Notes: a model not told the origin generated them from the sequence alone. Positions 19,788 through 30,012 are shown, numbered from the stretch's first letter. The stretch is DNA of 64,000 bases from Candidatus Rokuibacteriota bacterium (GCA_003220435.1 QHSL01000072.1:1-64000); one strand, 5' to 3'. Translations and numbers: made by a program.

Positions 19788-20684
19788 GTGGCGGCGGCGA
19801 GGTCGGCGGGGCGCGCCCGCGACATACGGCTCGCATACCTGCTCCTCGCCCCGACGCTCCTCCTGTTCGGCGTGGTGATCGCGTACCCCGTCGGGTGGGA
19901 GGTGTGGACGAGCCTCACCGACCTCTCACCGCTCAAGGACGGCTCCGCCGAATTCGTCGGACTCAGCAACTACCGCCGTCTGCTCGTCGACGCCGAGTTC
20001 TGGCGAGCCACGCTCGTCACCGTCGTCTACGCGGTGGTCACGAGCGCCGGGAAGCTGGCCCTCGGGCTCGGCTTCGCGCTGCTGCTGGCGCGGCCGTTCC
20101 GGGGTCGGGCCCTCGTCTTCCTGGCGATCTTTCTGCCCTGGGCCTACCCCGCGGGCGTGAGCGTCATCGGCTGGTACTGGACGCTGAACCCGCCGACCAT
20201 CACCGCCTACGCCCCGTTCATGGGGCATCTGAAGTTCTACGTCGACAGCGCCTTGGGCGGCGGCGCCTGGGCCTTCACGAGCGTCATGCTGTTCAACGTC
20301 TGGCGCGGCAGCTCGTTCATCGCCGTGCTGTTGCTGGCCGGCATCAACTCGATCCCGCCGGAGCTGTTCGAGTGCGCGCTCCTGGAATCGAAGAGTCCGT
20401 GGCGTCGCTTCCGCCTGGTGACCGTTCCGCTGCTGAAGCCGTTCCTCGCGCTGGGGGTCTTCCTCTCGATCACGAGCGCCTTCGCCGACCTGTCCAACGT
20501 CTGGATGCTCACCGCGGGCCGTATCGTCTTCCCCCTCGTCGGCACGCACGCGTACTGGTTGGCCGTCAAGGTCGGCCAGTATGGACCCGCCTCGGCGCTG
20601 GCGCTGACGATGGGCCCGTTCCTGCTCGTCGTGCTCCTCGTGCTCTTCCGGCTCTTCGATCGTGCGGAGCGGAGCGCTGCATGA
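19788..20684 (+). CDS. ABC sugar permease (MalF-like), GTG start
   Basis: YLLLAPTLLLFGVVIAYPVGWEVWTSLTD; ECALLESKSPWRRFRLVTVPLLKP. Confidence 0.87.
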   Translation: MAAARSAGRARDIRLAYLLLAPTLLLFGVVIAYPVGWEVWTSLTDLSPLKDGSAEFVGLSNYRRLLVDAEFWRATLVTVVYAVVTSAGKLALGLGFALLLARPFRGRALVFLAIFLPWAYPAGVSVIGWYWTLNPPTITAYAPFMGHLKFYVDSALGGGAWAFTSVMLFNVWRGSSFIAVLLLAGINSIPPELFECALLESKSPWRRFRLVTVPLLKPFLALGVFLSITSAFADLSNVWMLTAGRIVFPLVGTHAYWLAVKVGQYGPASALALTMGPFLLVVLLVLFRLFDRAERSAA

Positions 20685-21553
20685 ACCCGAAGCCCTGGTG
20701 GGCGAAGCTCGGCCACGCGAGCCTGGTACTCCTGGTCACGGTGTACTGCGTCTTTCCGATCTACTTCATGCTGGTGCAGTCGCTGAAGACCCCCCGAGAG
20801 GACGTCTTCGGCAATCCATTCATCGTCGTGAATCCCACTTTCGAGAACTTCGAGGAGCTGTTCGAGCGCCAGGGCGAGGTCCGCGGCTTCGTGGGGAGCG
20901 CGCTGCGCCGCTCCTACCCGTTCCTGGACTGGCTCGTGAACACCCTCGTCATCTTTGCCGGGTCGGTGGCGGCGACCCTCGTGGCGAGCGTCGCGGCGGC
21001 CTACGCGCTGGGCCGGCTGCGGCCACCGGGGTTCCGGTGGTGGCGACGCGCGATCTTCGCCGCGTACGTCATTCCACAGACCCTCCTCTTCATCCCGCTC
21101 TATCAGGTCGTGAACACGCTTGGATTGGACGACAGCCTTCTGGCCCTGCTCCTGATCTACCCGACGATGGCGCTGCCCTTCTGCGTGTGGATGCTCTCCG
21201 GCTACTTCCAGCACCTGCCGCGGGAGATCGAGGAGGCGGCCCTGATCGAGGGGGCGAGTCGTGCCACCGCCTTCTTCCGCATCATCTTGCCCATGAGCCG
21301 CCCGGTCGTCGTCGCCGCGGGCATCTTCAGCCTCGGCACCGTCGCCAGCGACTTCATGATCGCTTCGATGTTCCTGCTGACCGCGAACAATCAGACCGTC
21401 ACGGCTGGGCTCGGCACCTTCGACGTGGCGCTGGACGAGCTGGCGGCGGTGGCGGGCGTGAATCTGTTAGCGATCCCGGTGATGACGATCTCAGCGCTCT
21501 TCGCACGGGGCTACGTGCGGGGTCTCACGGCCGCGATGGTCGAGGGCGCCTGA
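20681..21553 (+). CDS. ABC sugar permease (MalG-like)
   Basis: EAALIEGASRATAFFRIILPMSRPVVVAAG; ATGA overlap with the previous gene. Confidence 0.88.
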   Translation: MNPKPWWAKLGHASLVLLVTVYCVFPIYFMLVQSLKTPREDVFGNPFIVVNPTFENFEELFERQGEVRGFVGSALRRSYPFLDWLVNTLVIFAGSVAATLVASVAAAYALGRLRPPGFRWWRRAIFAAYVIPQTLLFIPLYQVVNTLGLDDSLLALLLIYPTMALPFCVWMLSGYFQHLPREIEEAALIEGASRATAFFRIILPMSRPVVVAAGIFSLGTVASDFMIASMFLLTANNQTVTAGLGTFDVALDELAAVAGVNLLAIPVMTISALFARGYVRGLTAAMVEGA

Positions 21554-21562
21554 CCGACTCTC

Positions 21563-22624
21563 TCAGCGAATCGGCGCGATCCGAATGATCCGGTGGAGGG
21601 CCGCCTCCGGAACGTAGAGCGCGCCCTCGGAGTCGAGCACGATCCCACCCGGATCGCCGAGCTCGCTGGCCACGACGCTGACGCTGCCCGCCGGCGAGAT
21701 CCGGAAGATCTGACGAATCTGGTAGCCGGCGCAGACGTAGACGCTCCCATCGGCGCCGGCCGTCAGGTTGGTCCGATGATAGTGACCGCCGGGGAGTCGA
21801 ACGACGAGACGGAGCTCGCCGTCGGGTCCGAGCCGGAACACTTCCCCGACCGAGCTCAGGAACACGAGGTCGTCACCCGGCGTCGCGGTGACGCTCACGA
21901 GCCGCCACATAGGCTCCCGGTCGAGACGAGTGGTTTCCCGTCGCGGCAGGAGCGGGACGAGCAAATCGGCTCGCCTCGGCAGCGGCCGCTCCTCGCGCGG
22001 ATCGATGCGAAAGACCAACGGGCCTCGATATCCTTCGTCGAGCAGCCACCGGAGCGAGGGGGGCAGGGGCGCTTCCGACCGCAGATGGGTTTCGGCACTC
22101 GCGTAGTCCAGCACGATGAGGCGGCCATGCCGGTCGAGCGTCAACGCGGTCCCGCCCAGCAGGTGGTTCAGCCCGACGACCATGGCCTGGAGCCTCTGAT
22201 TATCTCCCAGGCGATAGATGCGATTGCCGTTCTCTTCCCCGAGGAAGAGGTCTCCGCTCCGTGGATCCAGCGCCAGGCTCCCGAGCACCGCCTTTCGCAG
22301 TTCGTCAGCGAAGGGGATCACCACTCGCGGCACGCGCGTCGCATCAATCGGCTGGTGCGTGCGCAAGTCCAGGCGATAGATCTCCCCGGCAGCGTCTCCG
22401 GACCAGCCCGGGCTCAGCGCCACGAGCGCTCCACGAGCATCGAGGGCAAGCTGGATCGGGCGGGGAATCCCCGTGACCACCGTGTCGACCCGGAACCCCG
22501 GCGCGACGTCGACGCCCGCCGATGGCGTGGGGCTCACCGCGAGAAGCCATGTCAACCCTGCGATCACGATTCGTGCCCACCGACGACCGCCGACGGCGCG
22601 CCCGAGGCACGTGACGCTTGACAT
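21563..22624 (-). CDS. Secreted beta-propeller (NHL/SMP-30-like) protein
   Basis: Repeated GDLFLGEENGNRIYRL / GSVYVCAGYQIRQIFRISPAGSVSVVASELGDPGGIVLDSEGALYVPEAALHRIIRI; signal-like N-terminus from ATG at 22624. Confidence 0.75.
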   Translation of the reverse strand: MSSVTCLGRAVGGRRWARIVIAGLTWLLAVSPTPSAGVDVAPGFRVDTVVTGIPRPIQLALDARGALVALSPGWSGDAAGEIYRLDLRTHQPIDATRVPRVVIPFADELRKAVLGSLALDPRSGDLFLGEENGNRIYRLGDNQRLQAMVVGLNHLLGGTALTLDRHGRLIVLDYASAETHLRSEAPLPPSLRWLLDEGYRGPLVFRIDPREERPLPRRADLLVPLLPRRETTRLDREPMWRLVSVTATPGDDLVFLSSVGEVFRLGPDGELRLVVRLPGGHYHRTNLTAGADGSVYVCAGYQIRQIFRISPAGSVSVVASELGDPGGIVLDSEGALYVPEAALHRIIRIAPIR

Positions 22625-22755
22625 CCGCGAAGAGCCTCTGCTAGCCTCCGCGTGGCTCGCGAGCGCCGGTTTAGACGAGCGGTGGGCCGACGGGCTCGAG
22701 CCGCCGAGTAGGACCGGCTGCCAGCAGTTCACTTCGTCTCCCGAGGAGCGCATCG

Positions 22756-23220
22756 ATGATCACCAGGGCGTTGATCGCCGCGGCGGCCGGCTTGCTCGTT
22801 ATCGGCCTCGAGAGCATCCCGGTCGACGCGCAGGCCCAGCCGGCCGCAGAACCAAAAGGTGTCACCGTCAAGGGACTCGTCACATCGCTCGGAGGATTCT
22901 CGGCCACGGTGAGCACGCCGATCTTCATCACCGGTGCGACGGTGGAGCTCGCGCCCGGCGGGCAGACTGGCCGTCAAGAATTCCGGGTGCCGACCTACAT
23001 CTACGTCATCGAGGGCATCCTGGTCAGCGAGTACGAATCGGGCCCGATCGGGGTCAAGGGCACTCAGTACCACGCGGCGGGGCAGTCCTTCATGGACAAC
23101 GGGGGCGTAGGCTGGTGGCACAACTTCGCCAACCGCTCGGAGAAGCCCGTCAAGTTCCTGATGCTTCACATTGCCTACCCCGGTCGTCCCGATCCGATTC
23201 AGAGGCCTGACAAAGAGTAA
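22756..23220 (+). CDS. Secreted cupin-domain protein
   Basis: Signal peptide; YIYVIEGILVSEYESGPIGVKGTQYHAAGQSFMDNGG cupin-like pattern. Confidence 0.7.
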   Translation: MITRALIAAAAGLLVIGLESIPVDAQAQPAAEPKGVTVKGLVTSLGGFSATVSTPIFITGATVELAPGGQTGRQEFRVPTYIYVIEGILVSEYESGPIGVKGTQYHAAGQSFMDNGGVGWWHNFANRSEKPVKFLMLHIAYPGRPDPIQRPDKE

Positions 23221-23238
23221 GCCCGGATCCGGCGCTCT

Positions 23239-24099
23239 CTACTTCCCGGCCCCGCCGGTGATGCCCTGGATGAACCGGTCCAGGAAAAAGTTGTAGAGGA
23301 TTGCCACCGGTAGGCCCACCATCAGCGCCGCCGCCATCAGCGAGCCCCAGTAGTACACGTCGCCCCGGATCAGCTCCGTCGGCACACCGACCGTCACCGG
23401 CTTCTGGTCGCCGGGGGCGACGAAGGCCAGCCCGTAGAGGAAGTCCTGCATCGAGAGCGTGAAGGCGAAGATCACCGCGGTCAGGATCCCCGGGATGCTC
23501 ACGGGCAGCACGATTCGCAGGAGCGCGCCGAGGTAACCGCATCCATCGACGCGGGCGGCCTCCTCCATCTCCATGGGAACGGTCTTGAAGAAGCCCATGA
23601 GCAACCAGGTACAGAATGGGATGGTGATGGTCGGATAGACCAATACCAGCGCCCACCAGGAATCTTGTAATCCGGCCATCGACACCACCCGCGCCAGCGG
23701 GATGAAGAGGATGATGCCCGGGACCAGATAGGTCATGAACACCGCGATCCCGAGATTCTCGGACCCGGGGATCCGAAGGCGCGCCAGCGCGTATCCCGCC
23801 GGCACCGCGATGAGCAACGTGATGACGGCGACCCAGGCGGCGATGCTCATCGTGTTGACGATCCAGGCGCCGTAGTTCGTGCTGTAGAAGAGGTAGGAGA
23901 AATTCTTCCACGTGGGCGGCAGGTGGAACCACAGCGGGAACTGATCCATCCGGTAGAGGTCGGGGTCCTGCTTCAGGGCCGTGAGGGCCATCCAGTAGAC
24001 CGGGAAGATCGCGATGATGACATAGGGGGTGATCGCCCCGTAGATCCAGAGGTGACGCCGGATCTCTCGCTGGCGGTGGGTGCGCGGAGCGGCCGCCAT
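23239..24099 (-). CDS. ABC sugar permease (MalG-like)
   Basis: EAARVDGCGYLGALLRIVLPVSIPGILTAVIFAFTLS. Confidence 0.9.
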   Translation of the reverse strand: MAAAPRTHRQREIRRHLWIYGAITPYVIIAIFPVYWMALTALKQDPDLYRMDQFPLWFHLPPTWKNFSYLFYSTNYGAWIVNTMSIAAWVAVITLLIAVPAGYALARLRIPGSENLGIAVFMTYLVPGIILFIPLARVVSMAGLQDSWWALVLVYPTITIPFCTWLLMGFFKTVPMEMEEAARVDGCGYLGALLRIVLPVSIPGILTAVIFAFTLSMQDFLYGLAFVAPGDQKPVTVGVPTELIRGDVYYWGSLMAAALMVGLPVAILYNFFLDRFIQGITGGAGK

Positions 24100-24102
24100 T
24101 GG

Positions 24103-25092
24103 TCAGTACTCCCTGCGCTTCAAGTTTCTGAGCATCAGGATCATCAGGGGCAGGAGCAAGGGGAAGAGGAACAGGGCGATCGCCGCCCCTCGTCCGAGCG
24201 CTCCCGCCTGGATCCCGACCTGGTAGGCGAGCACGGGCAAGATCTTGGTGGCGTTCGCCGGACCACCCTGGGTCAGGAGGTACACGACGCCGAGATCGGA
24301 CAGCGTGAACACGGTGTCGAAGAGGAACCCGATCAACAGAATGGGGGCGATCATGGGAACCACGACGTGACGGAAGCGCTGAAAGAAGCTGGTTCCGTCC
24401 ACGCGGGCCGCGTCGAGGATCTCGTTGGGCACTGACGTGAACCCCGCGAGGAGCACGATGGCGGAGAACGGAAAGTTGCGCCACACGTTCACCATGATGC
24501 AGGCGAACAGCGCCAGGTGGGGCTCACCGAGCCACACCGGCCAGCCCGCGGACCCGTAGGCCCCGATGACCCCGATCCGGCTCAGGAACCAGTTGATGAC
24601 GCTGAACTGGGAGTCGTACATCCACTTCCAGCCGAGCACGCTAATGCTGATGGGAAGCGTGAACGGGATCACGACGAGGCCGCGGACGAACTTCCGGCCC
24701 CAGAAGGGCTGGAGCAAGAGAAACGCGAGGCTGGTACCGAGCAGGCCCTTGAAGATGGCGGCCACCACGGTGAAGCTGATGCTGTTGCGGAGCGCGATGT
24801 AAAAGACGTCGCTCTCGAACGCGGCCCGGAAGTTCTCCAGCCCCACGAAGCTCGCCGAGGTATCGGCGACCGAGGCATCGCTCAATGCCAGAAAGAGCGA
24901 GAACACGAACGGGGCGCCGACGAGGAGGAGAACGTAGAGGACGGCGGGGGCGAGCAAGAGGTAGCCGAAGGCGAGTCGCCTGGACGTCTGGCTTGCGAAC
25001 CACCGGCGCGGGCGGGCCCGAACAGCGACCGAGACGGCAGCGGCCCGGGGGCTTGCCGCCTCCGGGCCGCCGCTCGACGAGCTTGGCGTCAT
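24103..25092 (-). CDS. ABC sugar permease (MalF-like)
   Basis: DAARVDGTSFFQRFRHVVVPMIAPI; start MTPSSSSGG at 25092. Confidence 0.9.
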   Translation of the reverse strand: MTPSSSSGGPEAASPRAAAVSVAVRARPRRWFASQTSRRLAFGYLLLAPAVLYVLLLVGAPFVFSLFLALSDASVADTSASFVGLENFRAAFESDVFYIALRNSISFTVVAAIFKGLLGTSLAFLLLQPFWGRKFVRGLVVIPFTLPISISVLGWKWMYDSQFSVINWFLSRIGVIGAYGSAGWPVWLGEPHLALFACIMVNVWRNFPFSAIVLLAGFTSVPNEILDAARVDGTSFFQRFRHVVVPMIAPILLIGFLFDTVFTLSDLGVVYLLTQGGPANATKILPVLAYQVGIQAGALGRGAAIALFLFPLLLPLMILMLRNLKRREY

Positions 25093-26423
25093 GCCTGCTT
25101 GTGCTTGGCGTAGATCCGACGGTACTCGCCCGCTCCCCACTTGACCGCGTCTTCCAGGGCCATGCCGCGACAGAACTTGGTGATCATGTCGGGGAAGACG
25201 AACGTGTTCACGATCTCCTGGATTGGCGTGGTCGACGGTCCCGGTTGACCGTAGAACGCGACGATCTTCGGGAAGTCCTGGAGGATCTGCAGCTTGGGAT
25301 CGGTGCCGATCACGGGCATGGGCTTCTTGTAGCGGTCGTTGAGGTACGGCATGTTGTAGCCGCGGCTCTGGACCATGCCCTCGAGATCGTTGTCGATGAG
25401 GTACGCCAGCCATTCCTTCGCCGCTTGCTGGTTCTTGGAGAACTTCCACACCATCCAGACGTTCGGCGCCGCGGCGCTCACCCGCTTGCCGGGCAGCCCC
25501 TGGGGCTCGAGGCCGAGGAAGGTGTTCTGGAACACGGGAGGGTTGGTGTCCTCTGTGGTGCGATACGCCGAGATCGCGTCGTGGACCCAGCACGCGATAC
25601 CCGAGGCCAGATATCGGTTGTCGGACGCGTCGTCCCAGGAGAAGACTTCCGGGGTCATGCCTTCCTCGAAGATGGCCTTCGCGAACTTGAGAAACTCGCG
25701 CAGCTCCTTGGAGTCGATCGTCGGCTGGTCACCCGAGGGAGTCGCCTCGGTGCCGCCGAAGCTCCAGAACATCGAACGCCAGAACAGGTTCGCGTCGGCG
25801 CACTGGGACAGCGCGATGCCCGTGGGATGCCCCTTGGGCTTGAGCGTGCGCGCGGCCACCCGCGCCAGCTCCCAGGTGTCCGGATATTTCAGATTGTTGG
25901 CGTCGAACAGGTCCTTCCGGTAGAGCATCGGCGCCAGGATGTAGAAGATCGGCAGGCCGTACCAGCGCCCTTCCACCTCGACGAGTGACTTTGCCGCCGG
26001 AATCCAGCCCCCGTACTTCTTGGCGGCTGTGTCCGCGATGTCCGTCAGATCGACCAAATTCTTGTAGTAGAGCCGGGTGAGGATGGACGAGCCGTTGTAG
26101 ATGATGTCGTGGCCGGCGCCCGCTGCGAACTCGGCCGCCATGCGCGCCGGAATGTCGAGATGCGGAATGTGGTCGACCCGCACCTTGACGCCGTTTTTGT
26201 CGCCCCACTCCTTGGCGAACTTGTCGTACCAGGCGTCGTACGCGGGAATGAAGTGGCTCCACTGGAGGATCCGGAGCGTCGTCCCCTTGATCTGGGCCGG
26301 GGCCTGCCGGGCATCGAGCATCGTGAGAAGAGAGCTGCCCGCCACGCCCGCTCCAGCAACCCTGAGGAACTTCCGGCGGTTGACCGCAGAGGAGGGGGTA
26401 TCGGCCGGTCGGGGATCACGCAT
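25089..26423 (-). CDS. ABC transporter substrate-binding protein, Tat-like signal
   Basis: NRRKFLRVAGAGVAGSSLLTM leader; ATG at 26423 follows RBS aaggagg. Confidence 0.87.
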   Translation of the reverse strand: MRDPRPADTPSSAVNRRKFLRVAGAGVAGSSLLTMLDARQAPAQIKGTTLRILQWSHFIPAYDAWYDKFAKEWGDKNGVKVRVDHIPHLDIPARMAAEFAAGAGHDIIYNGSSILTRLYYKNLVDLTDIADTAAKKYGGWIPAAKSLVEVEGRWYGLPIFYILAPMLYRKDLFDANNLKYPDTWELARVAARTLKPKGHPTGIALSQCADANLFWRSMFWSFGGTEATPSGDQPTIDSKELREFLKFAKAIFEEGMTPEVFSWDDASDNRYLASGIACWVHDAISAYRTTEDTNPPVFQNTFLGLEPQGLPGKRVSAAAPNVWMVWKFSKNQQAAKEWLAYLIDNDLEGMVQSRGYNMPYLNDRYKKPMPVIGTDPKLQILQDFPKIVAFYGQPGPSTTPIQEIVNTFVFPDMITKFCRGMALEDAVKWGAGEYRRIYAKHKQA

Positions 26424-26486
26424 TGTCAGCCTCCTTGGCTGTCCGAGCAACAACTCATCTAAAGGATTAGCTTCTTTATGCGTTCT

Positions 26487-26508
26487 GACCACTACTTGTC
26501 AAGTGGTC
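26487..26508. promoter_or_regulatory. Inverted repeat overlapping a TTGACA -35 upstream of the minus-strand ABC operon (candidate operator)
   Basis: GACCACT-acttgtca-AGTGGTC; minus strand reads GACCACTTGACAAGTAGTGGTC, 64 bp upstream of the start codon at 26423. Confidence 0.5.
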
Positions 26509-26547
26509 TCGGCGCGACCCGGCTTTGCGAATGCTATCCTCGCCGCT

Positions 26548-26928
26548 ATGCGCCGACCGCTCGCCACGCTCGTCGTCGTGCTCGCGGCGGTGGGCGCCCT
26601 CACCGGTGGCTCGGCGTGGCTTCTCGACACCCCGAAGGCGCCGCCCGGCGCGTCTCGGGCCGAGCGTCTGTACTTGGGCCTCTGCGCTACCTGCCACGGC
26701 GCTGACGGGCACGGCTCGTGGCGCGCGGCGCTCTTCATGGTCCGTCCCGGGAGCCTCGCCGACAGCGAGCGGCTCGGCCGGCGCTCGGATCAGTACCTCT
26801 GGGACATCATCAAGCACGGAGGAGCGCCGATCGGGAGGCCGGGGATGCCCGCCTTCGGTTCGACGATCAGCGACGCGGAGATCGAGGAGCTCGTCCGGTA
26901 TGTCCGCGGTCTCGCGGTCAAGCGCTGA
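26548..26928 (+). CDS. Monoheme c-type cytochrome
   Basis: Signal anchor, CATCH heme motif, distal GRPGMPAFGSTISDAEIEELVRYVR. Confidence 0.88.
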   Translation: MRRPLATLVVVLAAVGALTGGSAWLLDTPKAPPGASRAERLYLGLCATCHGADGHGSWRAALFMVRPGSLADSERLGRRSDQYLWDIIKHGGAPIGRPGMPAFGSTISDAEIEELVRYVRGLAVKR

Positions 26929-26929
26929 G

Positions 26930-27214
26930 TCAGGGAAGGCGTTCGATACGGATGAGGACGAGCCGATCGGCGCGCTGCCGAACGGCGAGCTTGACGCGAT
27001 CTCCCGCTTTCGGCGTGAGGGCATCGAGCAGCGCGGGCTCGGAGGAGACGGCCATGAGCTCCATAGCGCCCATACCGAGCCCCGCGACGGGCTCGTGGCG
27101 CACGACGATCAGGTCAGGCGACGGTCGCGCGACGAGAACGCCGCGCACCTCGTAGGCGGAGGGGCGGAGCACGGTGCCCCAGATGCCGACCGCGAACGCG
27201 GCCAGGAGCACCAC
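26930..27214 (-). CDS. Membrane-anchored CusF-like (copper-binding) domain protein
   Basis: EVRGVLVARPSPDLIVVRHEPVAGLGMGAMELMAVSSEPALLDALTPKAGDRVKLAVRQ resembles the CusF/CusF_Ec fold pattern. Confidence 0.6.
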   Translation of the reverse strand: MVLLAAFAVGIWGTVLRPSAYEVRGVLVARPSPDLIVVRHEPVAGLGMGAMELMAVSSEPALLDALTPKAGDRVKLAVRQRADRLVLIRIERLP

Positions 27215-27251
27215 GAACAGGAGAGCGACGAGCGCGCGTGACGCGGGGATC

Positions 27252-27674
27252 TCAGTACGAGCGATCCTTCTCCCAATCGAACGTCCGCGCGTCGGCTTCC
27301 GGCTTCAGATCGTCGCCCGTCAGCACCCACTTGCCGCCGCACCCTTCGCGAGCGAAGCCGGCCGCCGTCCGGGGCGCAGAACCGATGGACACGATCATCA
27401 CGGCGACGCCGACGAGGCCGCCGAGACCGCAGAGAGCGACCTTGCCCGGGACGTAGAAAACGTTCGCCACGCCGGCGCCGATGTTGTACGCCGCCGACTC
27501 GGCCGCACGGCCGGACGTGTCCGGCTTCATTTCCATCGTCTGTGTGGGGGCGGGCTGTGCCGGGGCGGGCTCGGTGGGGGCCGGCTGCTGTGCGTTCGCC
27601 AGTGGCGCGAGCGGGCCGGTCAGGAGCATCACGAGCGACACGGCCACGGCCAGCGTTCGGAATTCGGTTCTCAT
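27252..27674 (-). CDS. Secreted protein of unknown function
   Basis: Signal peptide ANAQQ, Pro/Ala-rich linker, hydrophobic segment. Confidence 0.6.
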   Translation of the reverse strand: MRTEFRTLAVAVSLVMLLTGPLAPLANAQQPAPTEPAPAQPAPTQTMEMKPDTSGRAAESAAYNIGAGVANVFYVPGKVALCGLGGLVGVAVMIVSIGSAPRTAAGFAREGCGGKWVLTGDDLKPEADARTFDWEKDRSY

Positions 27675-27823
27675 CGCAAGCTCCTCCTACCCATTGTCCG
27701 CCCTCGGGGGCGCTCGCTTGAAGTATTTCCCGGAGCCTTGACTATAGCAAACGACGCGCCGGCGCGGAAACTCGACAAACGCTATAATCGGCGGCACATT
27801 CTCCTGCGGGAGGTCTGTCACCC

Positions 27824-28726
27824 ATGAAGCTGGTCCGCTTCTCCACGAATGGCCAGTCGCCTCGCCTCGGCGCGCTGCATGGGGATCGGATCGCCGACCT
27901 CCAGGCGAGCGTCGCGGCCACTCTGACGCATCGCGGCGTAACCCGCTCGGCGGAGATCGCCGCGGCCCTGGTTCCGAACAGCGCTCGGGCGTTCATGGAG
28001 GGAGGTCCGGCGGCCGAGGAAGCGATCGCCGGGATCAAGGAGTGGGTGACGGTTCCCACATCTTCGGCGCGCCTGCACGCGCCGATCGCCGACCCGGGGA
28101 AATTCATATGCATCGGGCTCAACTACCGCGACCACGCGGAGGAAGCCAACCAGCCGATCCCCAAGGAGCCGCCGATCTTCGCGAAGTGGTCGAACGCGAT
28201 CCTCGATCCGGGCGAGCCGATCCTGCGACCCCGCGGCTCCAACATGCTCGACTGGGAGGTGGAACTCGGGGTGGTCATCGGTCGCACCGCGCGCTTCGTC
28301 CCGAAAGAACGGGCGCTCGACTATGTCTGGGGCTACACGATCATCAACGACGTGAGCGCTCGCGACTTCCAGTTCATCGGGAGCCAGTGGATGGCCGGGA
28401 AGATCCCCGAGACCTTCGCGCCGGTCGGACCCTACATCGCTGATCGGACCGAGATTCCGGACCCGCACGTCCTCGAGCTCAAGCTGTGGGTCAACGGAAC
28501 GCAGATGCAGAGCGGTAACACCAAGACATTCATCTTCGACGTCCGGTATCTCGTGAGCTACCTCTCGAATCTGATCACCCTCTCACCCGGCGACCTCATC
28601 GCGACGGGGACGCCCCCCGGCGTGGGCTTCGCGCGGAAGCCGCCGGTCTTCCTGCAGCCAGGCGACACCTGCCGCCTGGAGATCACCGGCCTCGGACAGA
28701 TCGAGAACGGAGTGAAGGAAGCATGA
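27824..28726 (+). CDS. Fumarylacetoacetate hydrolase family protein
   Basis: KFICIGLNYRDHAEEANQPIPKEPPIFAKWSNAI...DWEVELGVVIGRTARFV...GYTIINDVSARDFQ. Confidence 0.92.
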   Translation: MKLVRFSTNGQSPRLGALHGDRIADLQASVAATLTHRGVTRSAEIAAALVPNSARAFMEGGPAAEEAIAGIKEWVTVPTSSARLHAPIADPGKFICIGLNYRDHAEEANQPIPKEPPIFAKWSNAILDPGEPILRPRGSNMLDWEVELGVVIGRTARFVPKERALDYVWGYTIINDVSARDFQFIGSQWMAGKIPETFAPVGPYIADRTEIPDPHVLELKLWVNGTQMQSGNTKTFIFDVRYLVSYLSNLITLSPGDLIATGTPPGVGFARKPPVFLQPGDTCRLEITGLGQIENGVKEA

Positions 28727-29961
28727 TCGCCCGCGAGGCGCCCATGCTCGACGTGATCGCGCCGCTTGTCGTCACGAACACGACCAAGATCGTGCTGGTC
28801 TCGCTCGATGGGCTCGGCGGCCTCCCCCGTCCAGAGACCGGACGCTCGGAGCTCGAGACGGCGCGCCTGCCGAATCTCTCCCAGCTCGCGACCGAATCGG
28901 CGTGCGGCCTCATCCGTCACGTCGCGCCCGGCATCACCCCGGGCAGCGGCCCAGGGCACCTCGGGCTCTTCGGCTACGATCCGCTCCATTTTCTGGTCGG
29001 GCGCGGGGTCCTCGAGGCGCTCGGTATCGAGTTCGACCTGCGCCCGGGCGATATCGCTGCGCGGGGGAATTTCTGCACGGTGGACCGGGCGGGCCGCATC
29101 ACCGACCGCCGCGCGGGCCGGATCTCGACCGACCTGTGCGTGCGCCTGACGGAGCGCCTGCGCACCATTCGCCTGCCGGGGATCGAGGTGCTCGTCGAGC
29201 CCGTGAAGGACTATCGCTTTGTCCTCGTTCTACGCGCCCGGGCCCGCGGTGGCGCCCCGAAGCTGTCGGCACAGCTCTCGGAGAGCGACCCTCAAATTCT
29301 CGACAAGCCGCCGCTCCCGATCAAGGCGCTCCACCCGAAGGCGAAGGCCACCGCCACCCTCGTCAACCGGTTCGTCGCGGAGGCTCGCCGCCTGCTCGCT
29401 GACGAGACGCCGGCGAACATGGTGCTCCTGCGCGGGTTCGATCAATCGCCGAAGCTCCCGCGGTTCCCCGAGATCTACGGGCTCCGCAGCGCCGCCATCG
29501 CCGCCTATCCGATGTATCGCGGCCTGGCCAAGGTCGTCGGGATGGAGATCCTCAAGACGGGCAGCACGTTCGCCGACGAGCTCGCGACGCTCCGCGACCA
29601 CTGGGATGCGTACGACTTCTTTTTCGTCCACTACAAGGACACCGACAAGGCGGGCGAGGACGGGGACTTCGATGCGAAGGTCGACGCGCTCGAGCGCCTG
29701 GACCGGGCGATCCCCGAGATTCGCGCCCTGAAACCCGATGTCCTCATCGTCTCCGGCGATCACGCCACCCCCTCGATCCTGGCCGCCCATGGCTGGCAGC
29801 CGGTCCCGGTGCTGGTCTGGAGCCGCTACTGCGGCGCCGACGTCGTGACCGCCTTCACCGAGCGCGCATGCGGCGCCGGCAGCCTCGGCGTGATGCCCGC
29901 CCAGCACCTCATGCCGCTGGTGATGGCCAACGCCCTCCGCCTGACCAAGTTCGGAGCCTGA
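28723..29961 (+). CDS. apgM: 2,3-bisphosphoglycerate-independent phosphoglycerate mutase, archaeal (ApgM) type
   Basis: KIVLVSLDGLGGLP, PGITPGSGPGHLGLFGYDP, FFFVHYKDTDKAGEDGDFDAKVDALERLD, SGDHATPS. Confidence 0.9.
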   Translation: MIAREAPMLDVIAPLVVTNTTKIVLVSLDGLGGLPRPETGRSELETARLPNLSQLATESACGLIRHVAPGITPGSGPGHLGLFGYDPLHFLVGRGVLEALGIEFDLRPGDIAARGNFCTVDRAGRITDRRAGRISTDLCVRLTERLRTIRLPGIEVLVEPVKDYRFVLVLRARARGGAPKLSAQLSESDPQILDKPPLPIKALHPKAKATATLVNRFVAEARRLLADETPANMVLLRGFDQSPKLPRFPEIYGLRSAAIAAYPMYRGLAKVVGMEILKTGSTFADELATLRDHWDAYDFFFVHYKDTDKAGEDGDFDAKVDALERLDRAIPEIRALKPDVLIVSGDHATPSILAAHGWQPVPVLVWSRYCGADVVTAFTERACGAGSLGVMPAQHLMPLVMANALRLTKFGA

Positions 29962-30012
29962 CGCGACAATTCGCTTGCCTCGTGCCGGGGCCCGGTCATA
30001 CTCCGAAGTAGG

